Shown here one piece after another: positions 7,806-15,852 of a stretch of DNA of 64,000 nt (positions are counted from its first letter, which is position 1; the number at the start of each line of letters is the position of its first letter). This stretch comes from Paenibacillus barcinonensis (lineage in GTDB: Bacteria; Bacillota; Bacilli; Paenibacillales; Paenibacillaceae), in assembly GCF_003217495.1 (NCBI RefSeq), contig NZ_QJSW01000019.1, positions 46,010 through 110,009 of the forward strand, in the 5' to 3' direction. Made by a program: the position numbers and the translations under genes. The notes below the pieces were generated by a model. That model saw only the letters and a program-made list of their open reading frames with translations. It was not told where the DNA came from and ran no database searches.

Positions 7806-8609
7806 TTACTCTGCGTTTAATACAAACTTCTCGATAACCTCTTTGACACCGTCCTCGTTGTTGCTTGCCGTAATGTAATCTGCCAGCTCCTTCAGGGCAG
7901 GGATGGCGTTACCCATCGCTACACCAAGACCGGCTACCTCCAGCATCTCGTGATCGTTCCACGAGTCCCCGATGGCGATGCATTCGCTGAGCTGATGACC
8001 GAAATGATCAGCCAGGAATGTCAGCGCGTGACCTTTTGTACCTTCTTTATGCATGATTTCGAGGAAATACGGCTTGGATTTCGTAATGTGTACCTCTGGG
8101 CCGAGCAACTCACGCAGCTCAACAGCCACTTGATCCAGATAGTCTGGCTCATCAATGATGAGCAGCTTTGGTGTAGGCTGTTCGATCACTTTAATGAAAT
8201 CAGACTCGATGTAATATTGAGTGCCGTTTAACTTGGCATAATCAAGCAGTTTTTGATTTTCCTCACGGGCGTAGAGCTTGTCGTTGATGTATGTTTGCAG
8301 ATGCAGGTTGTTCTCCAGACAGTAGTCAAACAGCTTGCGGGAAGCCTCTTGTGGTACATAGCGCTCATACAGCACCTTTTCGTCCAGCAGGTTTTTCACC
8401 AAAGCACCTTGATACGTGATAATTGGCACGTTCAGCTTGGTTTGGCGTGCCAGTGCCTGTGCAGAAGCATACGCGCGTCCAGTAGCGAGAGTTACTACCA
8501 CACCGTGTGCTACCGCTTGTTCCAGTGCAGTTTGCGTAGCAGGTGTAACTTCCTTGTTGTCGTTAATCAGGGTGTCGTCGATGTCGATGGCAATAAGTTT
8601 GTAGGTCAT
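7806..8609 (-). CDS. Cof-type HAD-IIB family phosphatase
   Basis: A 267-residue cytoplasmic hydrolase. The HAD nucleophile motif DIDDTL is at residues 9-14 (Asp9 and Asp11), an NVPIITYQGALV stretch follows and motif IV GDSWNDHEML lies near residue 217; the long cap between them is typical of the IIB (Cof/YwpJ/YidA) group that dephosphorylates sugar phosphates and related metabolites. I start at ATG 8609, which has GGAGAG about eight bases upstream; an upstream in-frame start would add 20 non-homologous residues. Monocistronic, ending at a shared terminator. Confidence 0.9.
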   Translation of the reverse strand: MTYKLIAIDIDDTLINDNKEVTPATQTALEQAVAHGVVVTLATGRAYASAQALARQTKLNVPIITYQGALVKNLLDEKVLYERYVPQEASRKLFDYCLENNLHLQTYINDKLYAREENQKLLDYAKLNGTQYYIESDFIKVIEQPTPKLLIIDEPDYLDQVAVELRELLGPEVHITKSKPYFLEIMHKEGTKGHALTFLADHFGHQLSECIAIGDSWNDHEMLEVAGLGVAMGNAIPALKELADYITASNNEDGVKEVIEKFVLNAE

Positions 8610-8700
8610 GTGATGTTTCTCTCCTTTTTTATCTGGTTCTATTTCATTGAACAAAATAGGCTCACCCAAAAACTACGATGACAGAATAACCTTCCAATCA

Positions 8701-8846
8701 CTGTGATCCTCCGATTTTTTTGAACTCTTATAAGGAGAAAATCCGGTGATAAGCATATGCTTCCGATGCAGCTTTCTTACAGAAAGCTTTCAGGCGAACG
8801 CTTCGCTTTTTCAGATTTCTTCTGTGCTCTCCGTTGCTGTGATCCT
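8701..8846. repeat. Hairpin-rich intergenic repeat, family 2 copy A
   Basis: Shares long near-identical blocks with 14601-14745, notably ATCCGGTGATAAGC, TATGCTTCCGATGCAGCTTT and GAAAGCTTTCAGGCGAAC. It contains two internal inverted repeats (TCCGAT...ATCCGG and AGCTTTCTT...AGAAAGCT). Non-coding; it sits between two minus-strand genes, just downstream of the lipoate ligase stop. Confidence 0.75.
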
Positions 8847-8891
8847 ATATCGTTCAAACAAGCTATATCCATCTAACGGTTATTTTCTTCT

Positions 8892-9896
8892 CTACTCCTC
8901 CAGGAAAATAAGACCGATAAAGTCCTCCAGCTCCAGGTTGCCGAAGTAATGCTTCACATCCAGACCTTCCAGAGCGGAGCGCACCTCCGTTTCGTCATAA
9001 CGCTTGCCACGCAGCATATCCTCGATATCAGCCACATCGCCAACACCGAAGAAATCGCCGAAGATTTTGATATCCTCGATGCGTCCATCCTTGATGTTCA
9101 TGCGCAGATCAATAATGCCGACAGGAAATTTGCGGGTGTGCTTCACATTGCTTTCCGGTGACAGACCGTAGTTCCAGTCCCAGTTGTTATAACGCTCGGC
9201 GGAGATTTCCTTGATTTTGTCCCAGTCCTTCTCGGTCAGCTTGTACTGAGGAACATCCTTCGGCTCCATGCCGAAAATGTGACGCAGCAGCGCATCACGA
9301 AACTGTTCAATCGTCAGATTGGTGTCGATCAGCTCACGAATGTTGGCCACGCGACTGCGGACCGATTTGGTGCTCTTGGATTTGAATTTCTCGGGATTCA
9401 CGTTCAGGGAAGCCTGCACATGCTCCAGATTCAGATCAAACATCAGCGTGCCATGACTGAACATGCGTCCACGGGTAGCAAATTGCGCGTTGCCCGAAAT
9501 TTTCTTTTCGCCCACTTGCAGATCATTACGTCCAGTCAACTCGGCATTTACGCCAAGCTCGTGCAGGGCTTCAACGACAGGCTGGGTGAACTTGCGGAAG
9601 TTGTGGAAGGATTGACCATCATCCGCAGTGATAAAACTGAAATTCAGGTTGCCCAGATCATGATACACCGCACCGCCCCCGGATAGACGACGTACCACCT
9701 GCACTCCGTTATCCTGAACGTACTCGATATTAATCTCTTCGATTGTATTCTGGTGTTTACCGATAATAATCGACGGACGGTTGATATAAAACAGCAGATA
9801 GCTGTCATCCTCCATCGGCAGATGCTTCAGAATGTACTCCTCAATCGCAAGGTTTACAGAAGGATCTGTAATGCCCTGATTATCTACAAACAGCAT
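8892..9896 (-). CDS. lplA: Lipoate--protein ligase
   Basis: A 334-residue enzyme that activates free lipoate with ATP and attaches it to E2 subunits and GcvH. The family signature RRLSGGGAVYHD is at residues 69-80, the catalytic-lysine region KKISGNAQ near 133, and a C-terminal LplA-type accessory domain (KFPVGIIDLRMNIKDGRIEDI) makes it the bipartite LplA/LplJ form. ATG 9896 is chosen because GGAGGA lies seven bases upstream; the in-frame ATG two codons earlier is too close to that site. No partner genes adjoin it. Confidence 0.93.
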   Translation of the reverse strand: MLFVDNQGITDPSVNLAIEEYILKHLPMEDDSYLLFYINRPSIIIGKHQNTIEEINIEYVQDNGVQVVRRLSGGGAVYHDLGNLNFSFITADDGQSFHNFRKFTQPVVEALHELGVNAELTGRNDLQVGEKKISGNAQFATRGRMFSHGTLMFDLNLEHVQASLNVNPEKFKSKSTKSVRSRVANIRELIDTNLTIEQFRDALLRHIFGMEPKDVPQYKLTEKDWDKIKEISAERYNNWDWNYGLSPESNVKHTRKFPVGIIDLRMNIKDGRIEDIKIFGDFFGVGDVADIEDMLRGKRYDETEVRSALEGLDVKHYFGNLELEDFIGLIFLEE

Positions 9897-10097
9897 GGTC
9901 ATTCCTCCATTAATGTATGTGAGGGACGTCAAATCCCTTATGTAGTGATGCTTGTGAAAATGATTCGGAGCCAAGGCTCCTGAAATTCCTCTTCTATTGT
10001 AAACGAATTGCGGTTAGGACACAAAGAAAACACGCAACCTTCTTACATACAAGTTCTGGCTTGGGCTCTAACGATAAAAATGAAAAACAATACAGGA

Positions 10098-10127
10098 TTG
10101 ACCCGTACCTCAAGTGCCATCCATAAT
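10098..10127 (+). promoter_or_regulatory. Candidate promoter of the cobD-cbiZ-cbiB-cobC operon
   Basis: TTGACC (10098-10103) and CATAAT (10122-10127) with an 18-base spacer, 31 bases before the cobD start. I find no cobalamin box in this upstream region, so this operon, unlike the btu/cob operon downstream, seems not to have its own riboswitch. Confidence 0.5.
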
Positions 10128-10158
10128 AAAAAGAACATGCAGAGAGGATGACGGATGA

Positions 10159-11289
10159 ATGACCGGTTATATCGAAGTGTTCGGACATGGCGGAGATGTG
10201 GAGACCGCAGCTTCGCGTTTTGGAGGAAATGCCACAGATTTTCTCGATTACAGCGCCAATATTAACCCGTTAGGACCGCCCAGGGAAGTGATGGAGACTC
10301 TGCTGCAGGGGATGCATGCTGTGCTTCGTTATCCCGATCCGGGGCATCGTGCCTTCAAAGCATTGCTGAGTGAACGACTGGCGGTAACGCAGGAACAAAT
10401 CTCTGTGGGCAATGGTGCGGCTGAAAGTATGGCGCTGATTCTGCTTGGACTTGCTCCACGCAGGGTGGGAACCGTAGAGCCAGGCTTCTCGGAGTACGGA
10501 GCCTTGGCACGGCAATTTGGGGCAGAGGTTGTACATGCGATGGGCCGGGAAGAGCTGAACTGGCGTGCAAGGCCCGAAGATATTGAACGGCTGATGGAGG
10601 AGGTAGACCTGCTATTCCTCGGACAGCCTAACAATCCGAACGGTGTGCAATATCCGCTGGAGGTGCTTCACAGGCTGGCACGCAAAGCAGAAGATAGCGA
10701 TACCGTGCTCGTTATTGACGAGGCTTTTATTGATTTTATTCCAGCCGCCCGGCGTCAGTCTCTCGCTTCGGATGTGAATAAGTATCCGAATATCATCATC
10801 ATTCGCTCCATGACCAAGTTCTACGCCATTCCCGGTCTGCGCCTTGGCTATGCGATGGGGAATGCAAAATATATACGGGCGATGACACAAAAGCAGGTCA
10901 CCTGGAGCGTAAACGGGCTGGCCCTTGCTGCTGGTGAGGCCTGCATGCGCAGCGGCGAACGATATGAACAGGAGACGATTGAGCAGATTGCGAAGGAGAG
11001 AGCACGGCTGATTACAGCACTGGACGCGTATGGATGCAGTGTAACGCCGGGAGAAGCCAACTTCTTGCTGGTACATGTGCCGGAGCCTTGGACGGCAGCT
11101 TCGATGCAGGAGGCACTCGGGCGGCGAGGTGTTCTGATTCGCAGCTGTGCCATGTATCCAGGACTCGGTGCAGGGCATGTTCGCTTCGCAGTGAAAGAGC
11201 CCCGAGCCAATGAGCGATTGCTTGAGGTGCTGGGAAGTGTACTTGCAGCAGGAGAGCCTCAGCACCTGAAGGGAGCATCGACTTATTAA
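10159..11289 (+). CDS. cobD: Threonine-phosphate decarboxylase
   Basis: A 376-residue PLP enzyme of the class I aminotransferase fold. N-terminal HGGDVETAASRFG and DYSANINPLGPP are typical of CobD; the substrate loop GQPNNPNG and the PLP lysine in RSMTKFYAIPGLRLGY (Lys220) are intact. It makes (R)-1-aminopropan-2-yl phosphate from L-threonine phosphate, the linker that CbiB attaches to cobyric acid. First gene of the cobD-cbiZ-cbiB-cobC group. GAGAGGAT lies about ten bases before the ATG. HisC is the close relative, but the N-terminal motif and neighbours favour CobD. Confidence 0.93.
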   Translation: MTGYIEVFGHGGDVETAASRFGGNATDFLDYSANINPLGPPREVMETLLQGMHAVLRYPDPGHRAFKALLSERLAVTQEQISVGNGAAESMALILLGLAPRRVGTVEPGFSEYGALARQFGAEVVHAMGREELNWRARPEDIERLMEEVDLLFLGQPNNPNGVQYPLEVLHRLARKAEDSDTVLVIDEAFIDFIPAARRQSLASDVNKYPNIIIIRSMTKFYAIPGLRLGYAMGNAKYIRAMTQKQVTWSVNGLALAAGEACMRSGERYEQETIEQIAKERARLITALDAYGCSVTPGEANFLLVHVPEPWTAASMQEALGRRGVLIRSCAMYPGLGAGHVRFAVKEPRANERLLEVLGSVLAAGEPQHLKGASTY

Positions 11290-11345
11290 GCTGGTCGTGC
11301 AGCATTTCATACTGAATGTGAAGGAATATGGAAGCCGAAGTGAAC

Positions 11346-11415
11346 GAAGAGAGAAGAGAGAAGAGAGAAGAGAGAAGAGAGAAGAGAGAAGAGAGAAGAG
11401 AGAAGAGAGAAGAGA
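11346..11415. repeat. Ten perfect copies of the heptamer GAAGAGA
   Basis: Uninterrupted (GAAGAGA)x10 between cobD and cbiZ. It is read in frame from an ATG at 11328 into cbiZ, giving an EERREKR repeat. Because seven is not a multiple of three, gaining or losing one unit would shift this frame. Confidence 0.95.
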
Positions 11416-11489
11416 GAGGCAGGGAAGCCGCTGTGACACTCCCGTTTTATAACTATTTTACACATGACAAAAAAGACGAGAACACTTAT

Positions 11490-12365
11490 ATGTCCTCTTC
11501 CTGGCCGGGTCTGCGAATATCAGCACATGAACGCCATATCAGGGCCCATAGTCCGCAGATTGTGCAGGCGTTATCGAGTGCGGTGTATGGTGGTGGCATG
11601 CTCAAGCTGGATCGTGTCTTTAATATCTATGTGGATATGCATTATCGCTGTGATGATCCACCCCGTGATATTGAGCAAGCACTACATGAATGGCAGGAGC
11701 GACCTGAGCAATGTGCCGGCTTGTTAACAGCGGTCAGGCTGGAGCACACCTCTATTCAGGAGTATACAAGTGCTCATTTTGGGTTGCTGTGCTGTACTAC
11801 AGCAGGGGTATCGAATGCAGCGCGCGCTGGCTCGGAGAGAACCGTATTTGATGTCCATGGCAAAAAACACAAAACGACAGCCTTGCCCCTGCGGGTTGCA
11901 GAGGCTGCTTCGGCAATTGCGCCTGAGTACAGTGCCTTGCACGTCTGTGACCTATCAAACACACCTTCATCTGACACATCCAGCATATCTTCATCCAATA
12001 CATCCAGCATATCTTCATATATCCCTGGAACGATTAATATCATGCTGTGGTTTAACGGACAGATGACCCCGTCTGCGATGGTTAACGCCATTCAGACAGC
12101 GGTCGAGGCCAAGGCAGCAGCACTCGCGGATGCAGGAATTATGGATTCGGAGAACGGGCAGACTGCCACAGGCACAACAACGGATGCCATTGTGCTCGCT
12201 ATTCGTCAGGCTGAGCATGAGAGCCAGCCGCTGCATGCATATGCAGGTACAGCTACCGCTATGGGCGCGGCGATTGGCCGATTAGTATATGACACAGTGA
12301 CAGAAAGCCTTCAGGCTGGACTGCATTGGAAAGAGAGGAGAGGACAAGGCGACAATGACATTTGA
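11490..12365 (+). CDS. cbiZ: Adenosylcobinamide amidohydrolase
   Basis: CbiZ cleaves the aminopropanol arm from cobinamide-type corrinoids, giving cobyric acid for remodelling. The family hallmarks are present: SSAVYGGGM, HFGLLCCTTAGVSNAARAG, GTINIMLWFNG and ATGTTTDAIVLA. Start is uncertain: ATG 11490 gives 291 residues covering the recognised domain but has only a weak ribosome site; ATG 11328 is in frame through the heptamer repeat and adds a charged EERREKR tail with AAGGAA almost touching it. A serine-rich insert (residues about 157-173, from a 24-bp duplication) is also unusual. It overlaps cbiB by 11 bases. Confidence 0.87.
   Translation: MSSSWPGLRISAHERHIRAHSPQIVQALSSAVYGGGMLKLDRVFNIYVDMHYRCDDPPRDIEQALHEWQERPEQCAGLLTAVRLEHTSIQEYTSAHFGLLCCTTAGVSNAARAGSERTVFDVHGKKHKTTALPLRVAEAASAIAPEYSALHVCDLSNTPSSDTSSISSSNTSSISSYIPGTINIMLWFNGQMTPSAMVNAIQTAVEAKAAALADAGIMDSENGQTATGTTTDAIVLAIRQAEHESQPLHAYAGTATAMGAAIGRLVYDTVTESLQAGLHWKERRGQGDNDI
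11974..12021 (+). repeat. 24-bp tandem duplication inside cbiZ
   Basis: ACATCCAGCATATCTTCAT occurs twice 24 bases apart, encoding a doubled TSSISS motif. The unit is a multiple of three and keeps the frame; it expands a loop just before GTINIMLWFNG. Confidence 0.7.
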
Positions 12366-13380
12366 TGTTGGACACCTAGGGGCATCACCCTTCTGGGCAG
12401 GTATGGCAGGAGCCTGGATCATCATCCTTGCGTACATATTGGACCGATGCATCGGAGATCCGCGCTGGATACCCCATCCGGTGATCGGCATGGGGAAAGG
12501 CATCTCTGCTCTGGAACGTGTTATCCGTTCATATGTGAAGACGGATGGTGGATTGAAGAGAGCTGGTTTATTATTGCCGCTCCTGATTGCCGGGGGTGCA
12601 TTTGCTGTGACGTGGGTCGTTTTGTTTCTGCTGGGTATGATTCATCCGATCCTGGCAGCATTAGCCGAAGTTGTACTTATTGCAACCACGATTGCTTCCA
12701 AAGGATTACGTGATGCAGGTATGGAAGTATACGGTCATCTGAAACAGCAGGACTATACTGCCGCAAGGCGTTCACTTGGCATGATTGTTGGACGTGACAC
12801 GGCACATCTGGATGAGCCTGAGGTCGTTCGGGGAACGGTGGAGACGGTCGCGGAAAATATCGTGGATGCCATCGTATCCCCGTTATTCTATGCACTCATT
12901 GGCGGCGCTCCGCTGGCTATGGCGTACCGTGCTGTCAATACGCTAGACTCAATGGTAGGTTATAAAAATGACAAGTATCTGCATCTTGGCTGGGCCTCTG
13001 CCCGTCTGGACGATTGGGCGAACTGGATTCCCGCCCGTCTGACCGCGATGCTGTTAATTGCGGGAGCATGGGTCATGAAACTGGATGCAAACGGCGCAGC
13101 GCGTATGGTTATCCGAGATGCAAGATTGCATCCAAGCCCGAACAGCGGTTTCCCGGAATCAGCCGTTGCAGGTGCGCTCGGGATTCGTTTGGGCGGACAT
13201 AATGTGTATCACGGTGTATCCTCGTTTCGTGCGTACATGGGCGAAGCAACACGGCCAATGGAGGCTGAAGATATCGTGCGCACAACACGGCTGATGTTCT
13301 GGTCTGCGGGCGCTTTTGTTTCCTTATGTTTCTTGACCGTGCTTGTTGCATGGCTGGCTGGAGGCACGCTGTTATGGTAA
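12355..13380 (+). CDS. cbiB: Adenosylcobinamide-phosphate synthase
   Basis: A 341-residue integral membrane protein with about five hydrophobic segments. Family motifs include ILDRCIGDPRWIPHPV, GRDTAHLDEPEVVRGTVETV, DAIVSPLFYALIGG and NTLDSMVGYKNDKY. CbiB couples aminopropanol (or its phosphate from CobD) to adenosylcobyric acid. Spacing is tight on both sides: it overlaps cbiZ by 11 bases and cobC by 7. Having cbiZ, which removes the arm, directly before cbiB, which adds it, fits a corrinoid-remodelling unit. Confidence 0.94.
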   Translation: MTFDVGHLGASPFWAGMAGAWIIILAYILDRCIGDPRWIPHPVIGMGKGISALERVIRSYVKTDGGLKRAGLLLPLLIAGGAFAVTWVVLFLLGMIHPILAALAEVVLIATTIASKGLRDAGMEVYGHLKQQDYTAARRSLGMIVGRDTAHLDEPEVVRGTVETVAENIVDAIVSPLFYALIGGAPLAMAYRAVNTLDSMVGYKNDKYLHLGWASARLDDWANWIPARLTAMLLIAGAWVMKLDANGAARMVIRDARLHPSPNSGFPESAVAGALGIRLGGHNVYHGVSSFRAYMGEATRPMEAEDIVRTTRLMFWSAGAFVSLCFLTVLVAWLAGGTLLW

Positions 13381-14099
13381 TAAAGTCAGGGCAAGAGCAG
13401 CATGAATCAGAACAGGATGCATCACTACGGAGTGAATCAGGACAGCTTGGTCCGCAGCGCAGCCTTGTGCTGATCCGTCATGGAACGACGTCGTGGAATG
13501 TGGAAAAAAAATATTTGGGGCATACCGACATCGGTCTGCTGCCTGATGCACAGGAAGAGCTGGCTGTGCTGCGCGAGCAATGCCGCGATCTCACATGGGA
13601 CGCCGTGTATTGCAGTGACCTGCTTCGCTGCCGTCAGACGCTTGCACATATTGCGCCGCAGGCGGCTGCACAGACAAGGCTGGATCGCCGCCTGCGCGAG
13701 AATGATTTTGGACTGTGGGAAGGTCTGACCTATGAGCAATTGAAGCATAATCCGATGTACCGAAGCTGGATTGATCATCCGCAGGAGGTTACACCACCTG
13801 GGGGAGAGGCGTGGTCGGCTTTTGCCGAACGCATTGATTCATTTCTGGACGAGCATCTGTGTTCGGATGAAACATCATTGCTTTCGGGAGAGGTGGGCAA
13901 GCCATTACCGAGGACTTCACTCAGGACACTTATTGTGACACACGGCGGGGTCATTCGTTACATGCTGTCCCGACTCCTTGACGGCGTTGGGTTCTGGGAT
14001 ACACATGTCATCCCCGGCCAAGCCATTCAGGTTCATATGGAGAAGCAGAGCGGGAGATGGCTTGGCAGCAGGGTGACTTTTCCGTCAATCGGGTTGTAA
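13374..14099 (+). CDS. cobC: Alpha-ribazole phosphatase-type histidine phosphatase
   Basis: A 241-residue member of the histidine phosphatase superfamily: LIRHGTTSWN carries the catalytic RHG, RRLRENDFGLWEGL the acid region and LIVTHGGVIRYML the second catalytic His. CobC removes phosphate from alpha-ribazole-5'-P or adenosylcobalamin-5'-P at the end of the pathway. Context in the cob operon supports this role over a generic phosphoglycerate mutase. ATG 13374 overlaps the cbiB stop and has GGAGG nine bases upstream. About 27 polar residues precede the domain. Confidence 0.88.
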   Translation: MVIKSGQEQHESEQDASLRSESGQLGPQRSLVLIRHGTTSWNVEKKYLGHTDIGLLPDAQEELAVLREQCRDLTWDAVYCSDLLRCRQTLAHIAPQAAAQTRLDRRLRENDFGLWEGLTYEQLKHNPMYRSWIDHPQEVTPPGGEAWSAFAERIDSFLDEHLCSDETSLLSGEVGKPLPRTSLRTLIVTHGGVIRYMLSRLLDGVGFWDTHVIPGQAIQVHMEKQSGRWLGSRVTFPSIGL

Positions 14100-14224
14100 G
14101 GCAGTGCAATATACCCTATAATCACAACAGAAGTGTGCTCGGTACTGACATGTTTGGTGGAATGGGCTGTGAAGCTTGATCGGATGTGTTGTGTGTTGAG
14201 TTCTGCGATTGTGTTAGATGGAAT

Positions 14225-14400
14225 TAACCACTTTTAACGACCAAGGGTCCCGCGTGCGGAGCTGTTCATGATAGGGCAACACAAGATCATGATGCGCACA
14301 AGGGTAAAATGGGGAAGCTGGTGCAAATCCGGCACGGTCCCGCCACTGTGAAACAGGAGCATTCCTGTAAGTCAGATTACCAGCCCTGGACGTACAAGCC
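14225..14400 (+). ncRNA. Cobalamin riboswitch
   Basis: The conserved core is readable: GGTAAAATGGGGAAGCTGGTG at its start, CAAATCCGGCACGGTCCCGCCACTGTG in the middle, and AAGTCAGATTACCAGCCC (a B12-box-like end) near 14379-14394. Such aptamers bind adenosylcobalamin and switch off transport and synthesis genes. The boundaries are approximate. A terminator follows at 14498-14536 and the btuFCD-cobTUSQ operon at 14857, so control is probably by premature termination. Confidence 0.93.
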
Positions 14401-14497
14401 GCTGTTCCTTCGAGGAAAGGACAACGTTTCGGGCCATTCTATGTGCATGGACAGCCTAGGGCTGCATATGTACAGATTGCCGTATGCGAGACGTTCT

Positions 14498-14536
14498 CCC
14501 TGATCCTTGCAAGAGGGTCGGGGATTTTCTTGTTGT
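14498..14536 (+). terminator. Terminator of the cobalamin riboswitch expression platform
   Basis: CCCTGATCCT pairs with AGGGTCGGGG (14498-14507 with 14514-14523, with G-U pairs) around a TGCAAG loop, then a T-rich tail. It lies about 100 bases after the aptamer, as expected for a ligand-controlled terminator. Confidence 0.8.
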
Positions 14537-14600
14537 ACACGATGTGTTGAAAAATATTATGTTACACGAGCCACTCCGATTGCAGTACCATTTTCCGATC

Positions 14601-14745
14601 GCTGTTATCCCCGGATTTTTTTGATTCCTTAAATTTGAGGGGGAAATCCGGTGATAAGCGTATGCTTCCGATGCAGCTTTCTTGTAGAAAGCTTTCAGGC
14701 GAACACTTCGTTTCTCCAAATGGGTTCTGCACTCTCCGTTAAACG
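14601..14745. repeat. Hairpin-rich intergenic repeat, family 2 copy B
   Basis: Second copy of the element at 8701-8846, in the same orientation. Here it opens with CCGGATTTTTTTGATTCC and mirrors with GGAAATCCGG, a clean stem. It lies between the riboswitch terminator and btuF, so it is carried in the leader of the readthrough transcript. Confidence 0.8.
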
Positions 14746-14856
14746 TGTACATATCTTCATTTTCGTTTCACTGGAACACCAAGATGGGGCAGAGCATTAA
14801 GAGTGAGGTAATATGCAACAACAATAGTACAGATAGAGAAGGGGAGAATGAAACTC

Positions 14857-15852
14857 ATGATTAAAAACTGGAAAGCACTAGCATCCCTGCTGAGTGCAGC
14901 GATGCTGGCACTGGCGCTGGCTGGATGCGGCAATGCGGCAACGAAAGAAGGGGCAGGCAGCTCTCAGCAGCCTGCGCAGGAGCAGTCTCAGGAACACACA
15001 CAAACGGATTTCAAAACCCAATATCCACTTACGGTTACAGATGCGACAGGTGAATCATTCACGTTTGACAAAGCACCAACCAAAATCGTCTCGGTCTCTC
15101 CGGCTGAAACAGAATCTCTGTTTGCACTCGGACTGGACAAGGAGATCATTGGTGTTTCCGATTATGACGATTATCCCGAAGCGGCCAAAACCAAAGCCAA
15201 AATGGGCGGCATCAACAAGCCGAACGAAGAGTCTGTTATTGCGGCCGATGCCGATATCGTATTCGGAGGTATTTCATTAAGCGAGGATGCAGTGAAGAAG
15301 CTGCGTGATATGGGCATTACCATTTTTAAAACCGATCCTAAATCCATCGACGATGTGATGAACAATATTGAAACCTTTGGTAAAATTACCGATCATCAGG
15401 AGCAGGCTCAGAAGCTGATTGCACAGATGAAGCAGGATGTTACGGATGTCACCGAAGCAGTGAAAGCTGTAAAGCCGGAGGACAAGAAGAAAGTATATAT
15501 TGAATTTTCCCCAGGCTGGACCGTAGGTAAAGGTGAATTCATGGATGAGCTGATCACTGTAGCAGGCGGCACCAATATTGCAGCAGACAAAGAGGGCTGG
15601 TATCAGATTAATGAGGAAAATGTCATTGCTGCCAACCCGGATGTTATTCTCTATGCAAACGATGTTATTGACGAGAATTCCAAAACGCTGGATCAGATTA
15701 TCAAGGCGCGCAGCGGCTGGGATCAAATTACGGCAGTGAAGAACAATGCTGTAATGGGCTTGGATGCCAACCTGCTGAGCCGTCCGGGTCCGCGTGTAAC
15801 CCAAGGATTGAAAGAAGTAGCCAAAGCGATCTATCCTGACCTGTTCAAATGA
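14857..15852 (+). CDS. btuF: Cobalamin/corrinoid ABC transporter substrate-binding lipoprotein
   Basis: A 331-residue lipoprotein: signal peptide ending LALAGC with the lipidated Cys at residue 24, a short Gln/Ser-rich linker, then a class III (helical backbone) binding domain (YPLTVTDATGESFTFDKAPTKIVSVSPAETE). It captures the ligand outside the membrane and delivers it to BtuC/BtuD. Iron-siderophore binding proteins share this fold, but the upstream cobalamin riboswitch and the cob genes downstream point to corrinoids. ATG 14857 is ten bases after GGGGAG; ATG 14848 is only one base away from it. Confidence 0.9.
   Translation: MIKNWKALASLLSAAMLALALAGCGNAATKEGAGSSQQPAQEQSQEHTQTDFKTQYPLTVTDATGESFTFDKAPTKIVSVSPAETESLFALGLDKEIIGVSDYDDYPEAAKTKAKMGGINKPNEESVIAADADIVFGGISLSEDAVKKLRDMGITIFKTDPKSIDDVMNNIETFGKITDHQEQAQKLIAQMKQDVTDVTEAVKAVKPEDKKKVYIEFSPGWTVGKGEFMDELITVAGGTNIAADKEGWYQINEENVIAANPDVILYANDVIDENSKTLDQIIKARSGWDQITAVKNNAVMGLDANLLSRPGPRVTQGLKEVAKAIYPDLFK

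Noticed and set aside
11346..11415. CRISPR-like repeat
   Set aside because: Units are contiguous 7-mers without spacers.
10612..11439. Long minus-strand open frame opposite cobD and the heptamer run
   Set aside because: It mirrors the codon pattern of cobD and gains length from the repeat (SLLSSLFSL); no ribosome site or domain.
14309..14503. Small open frame across the riboswitch
   Set aside because: It lies inside the conserved aptamer and has no ribosome site.
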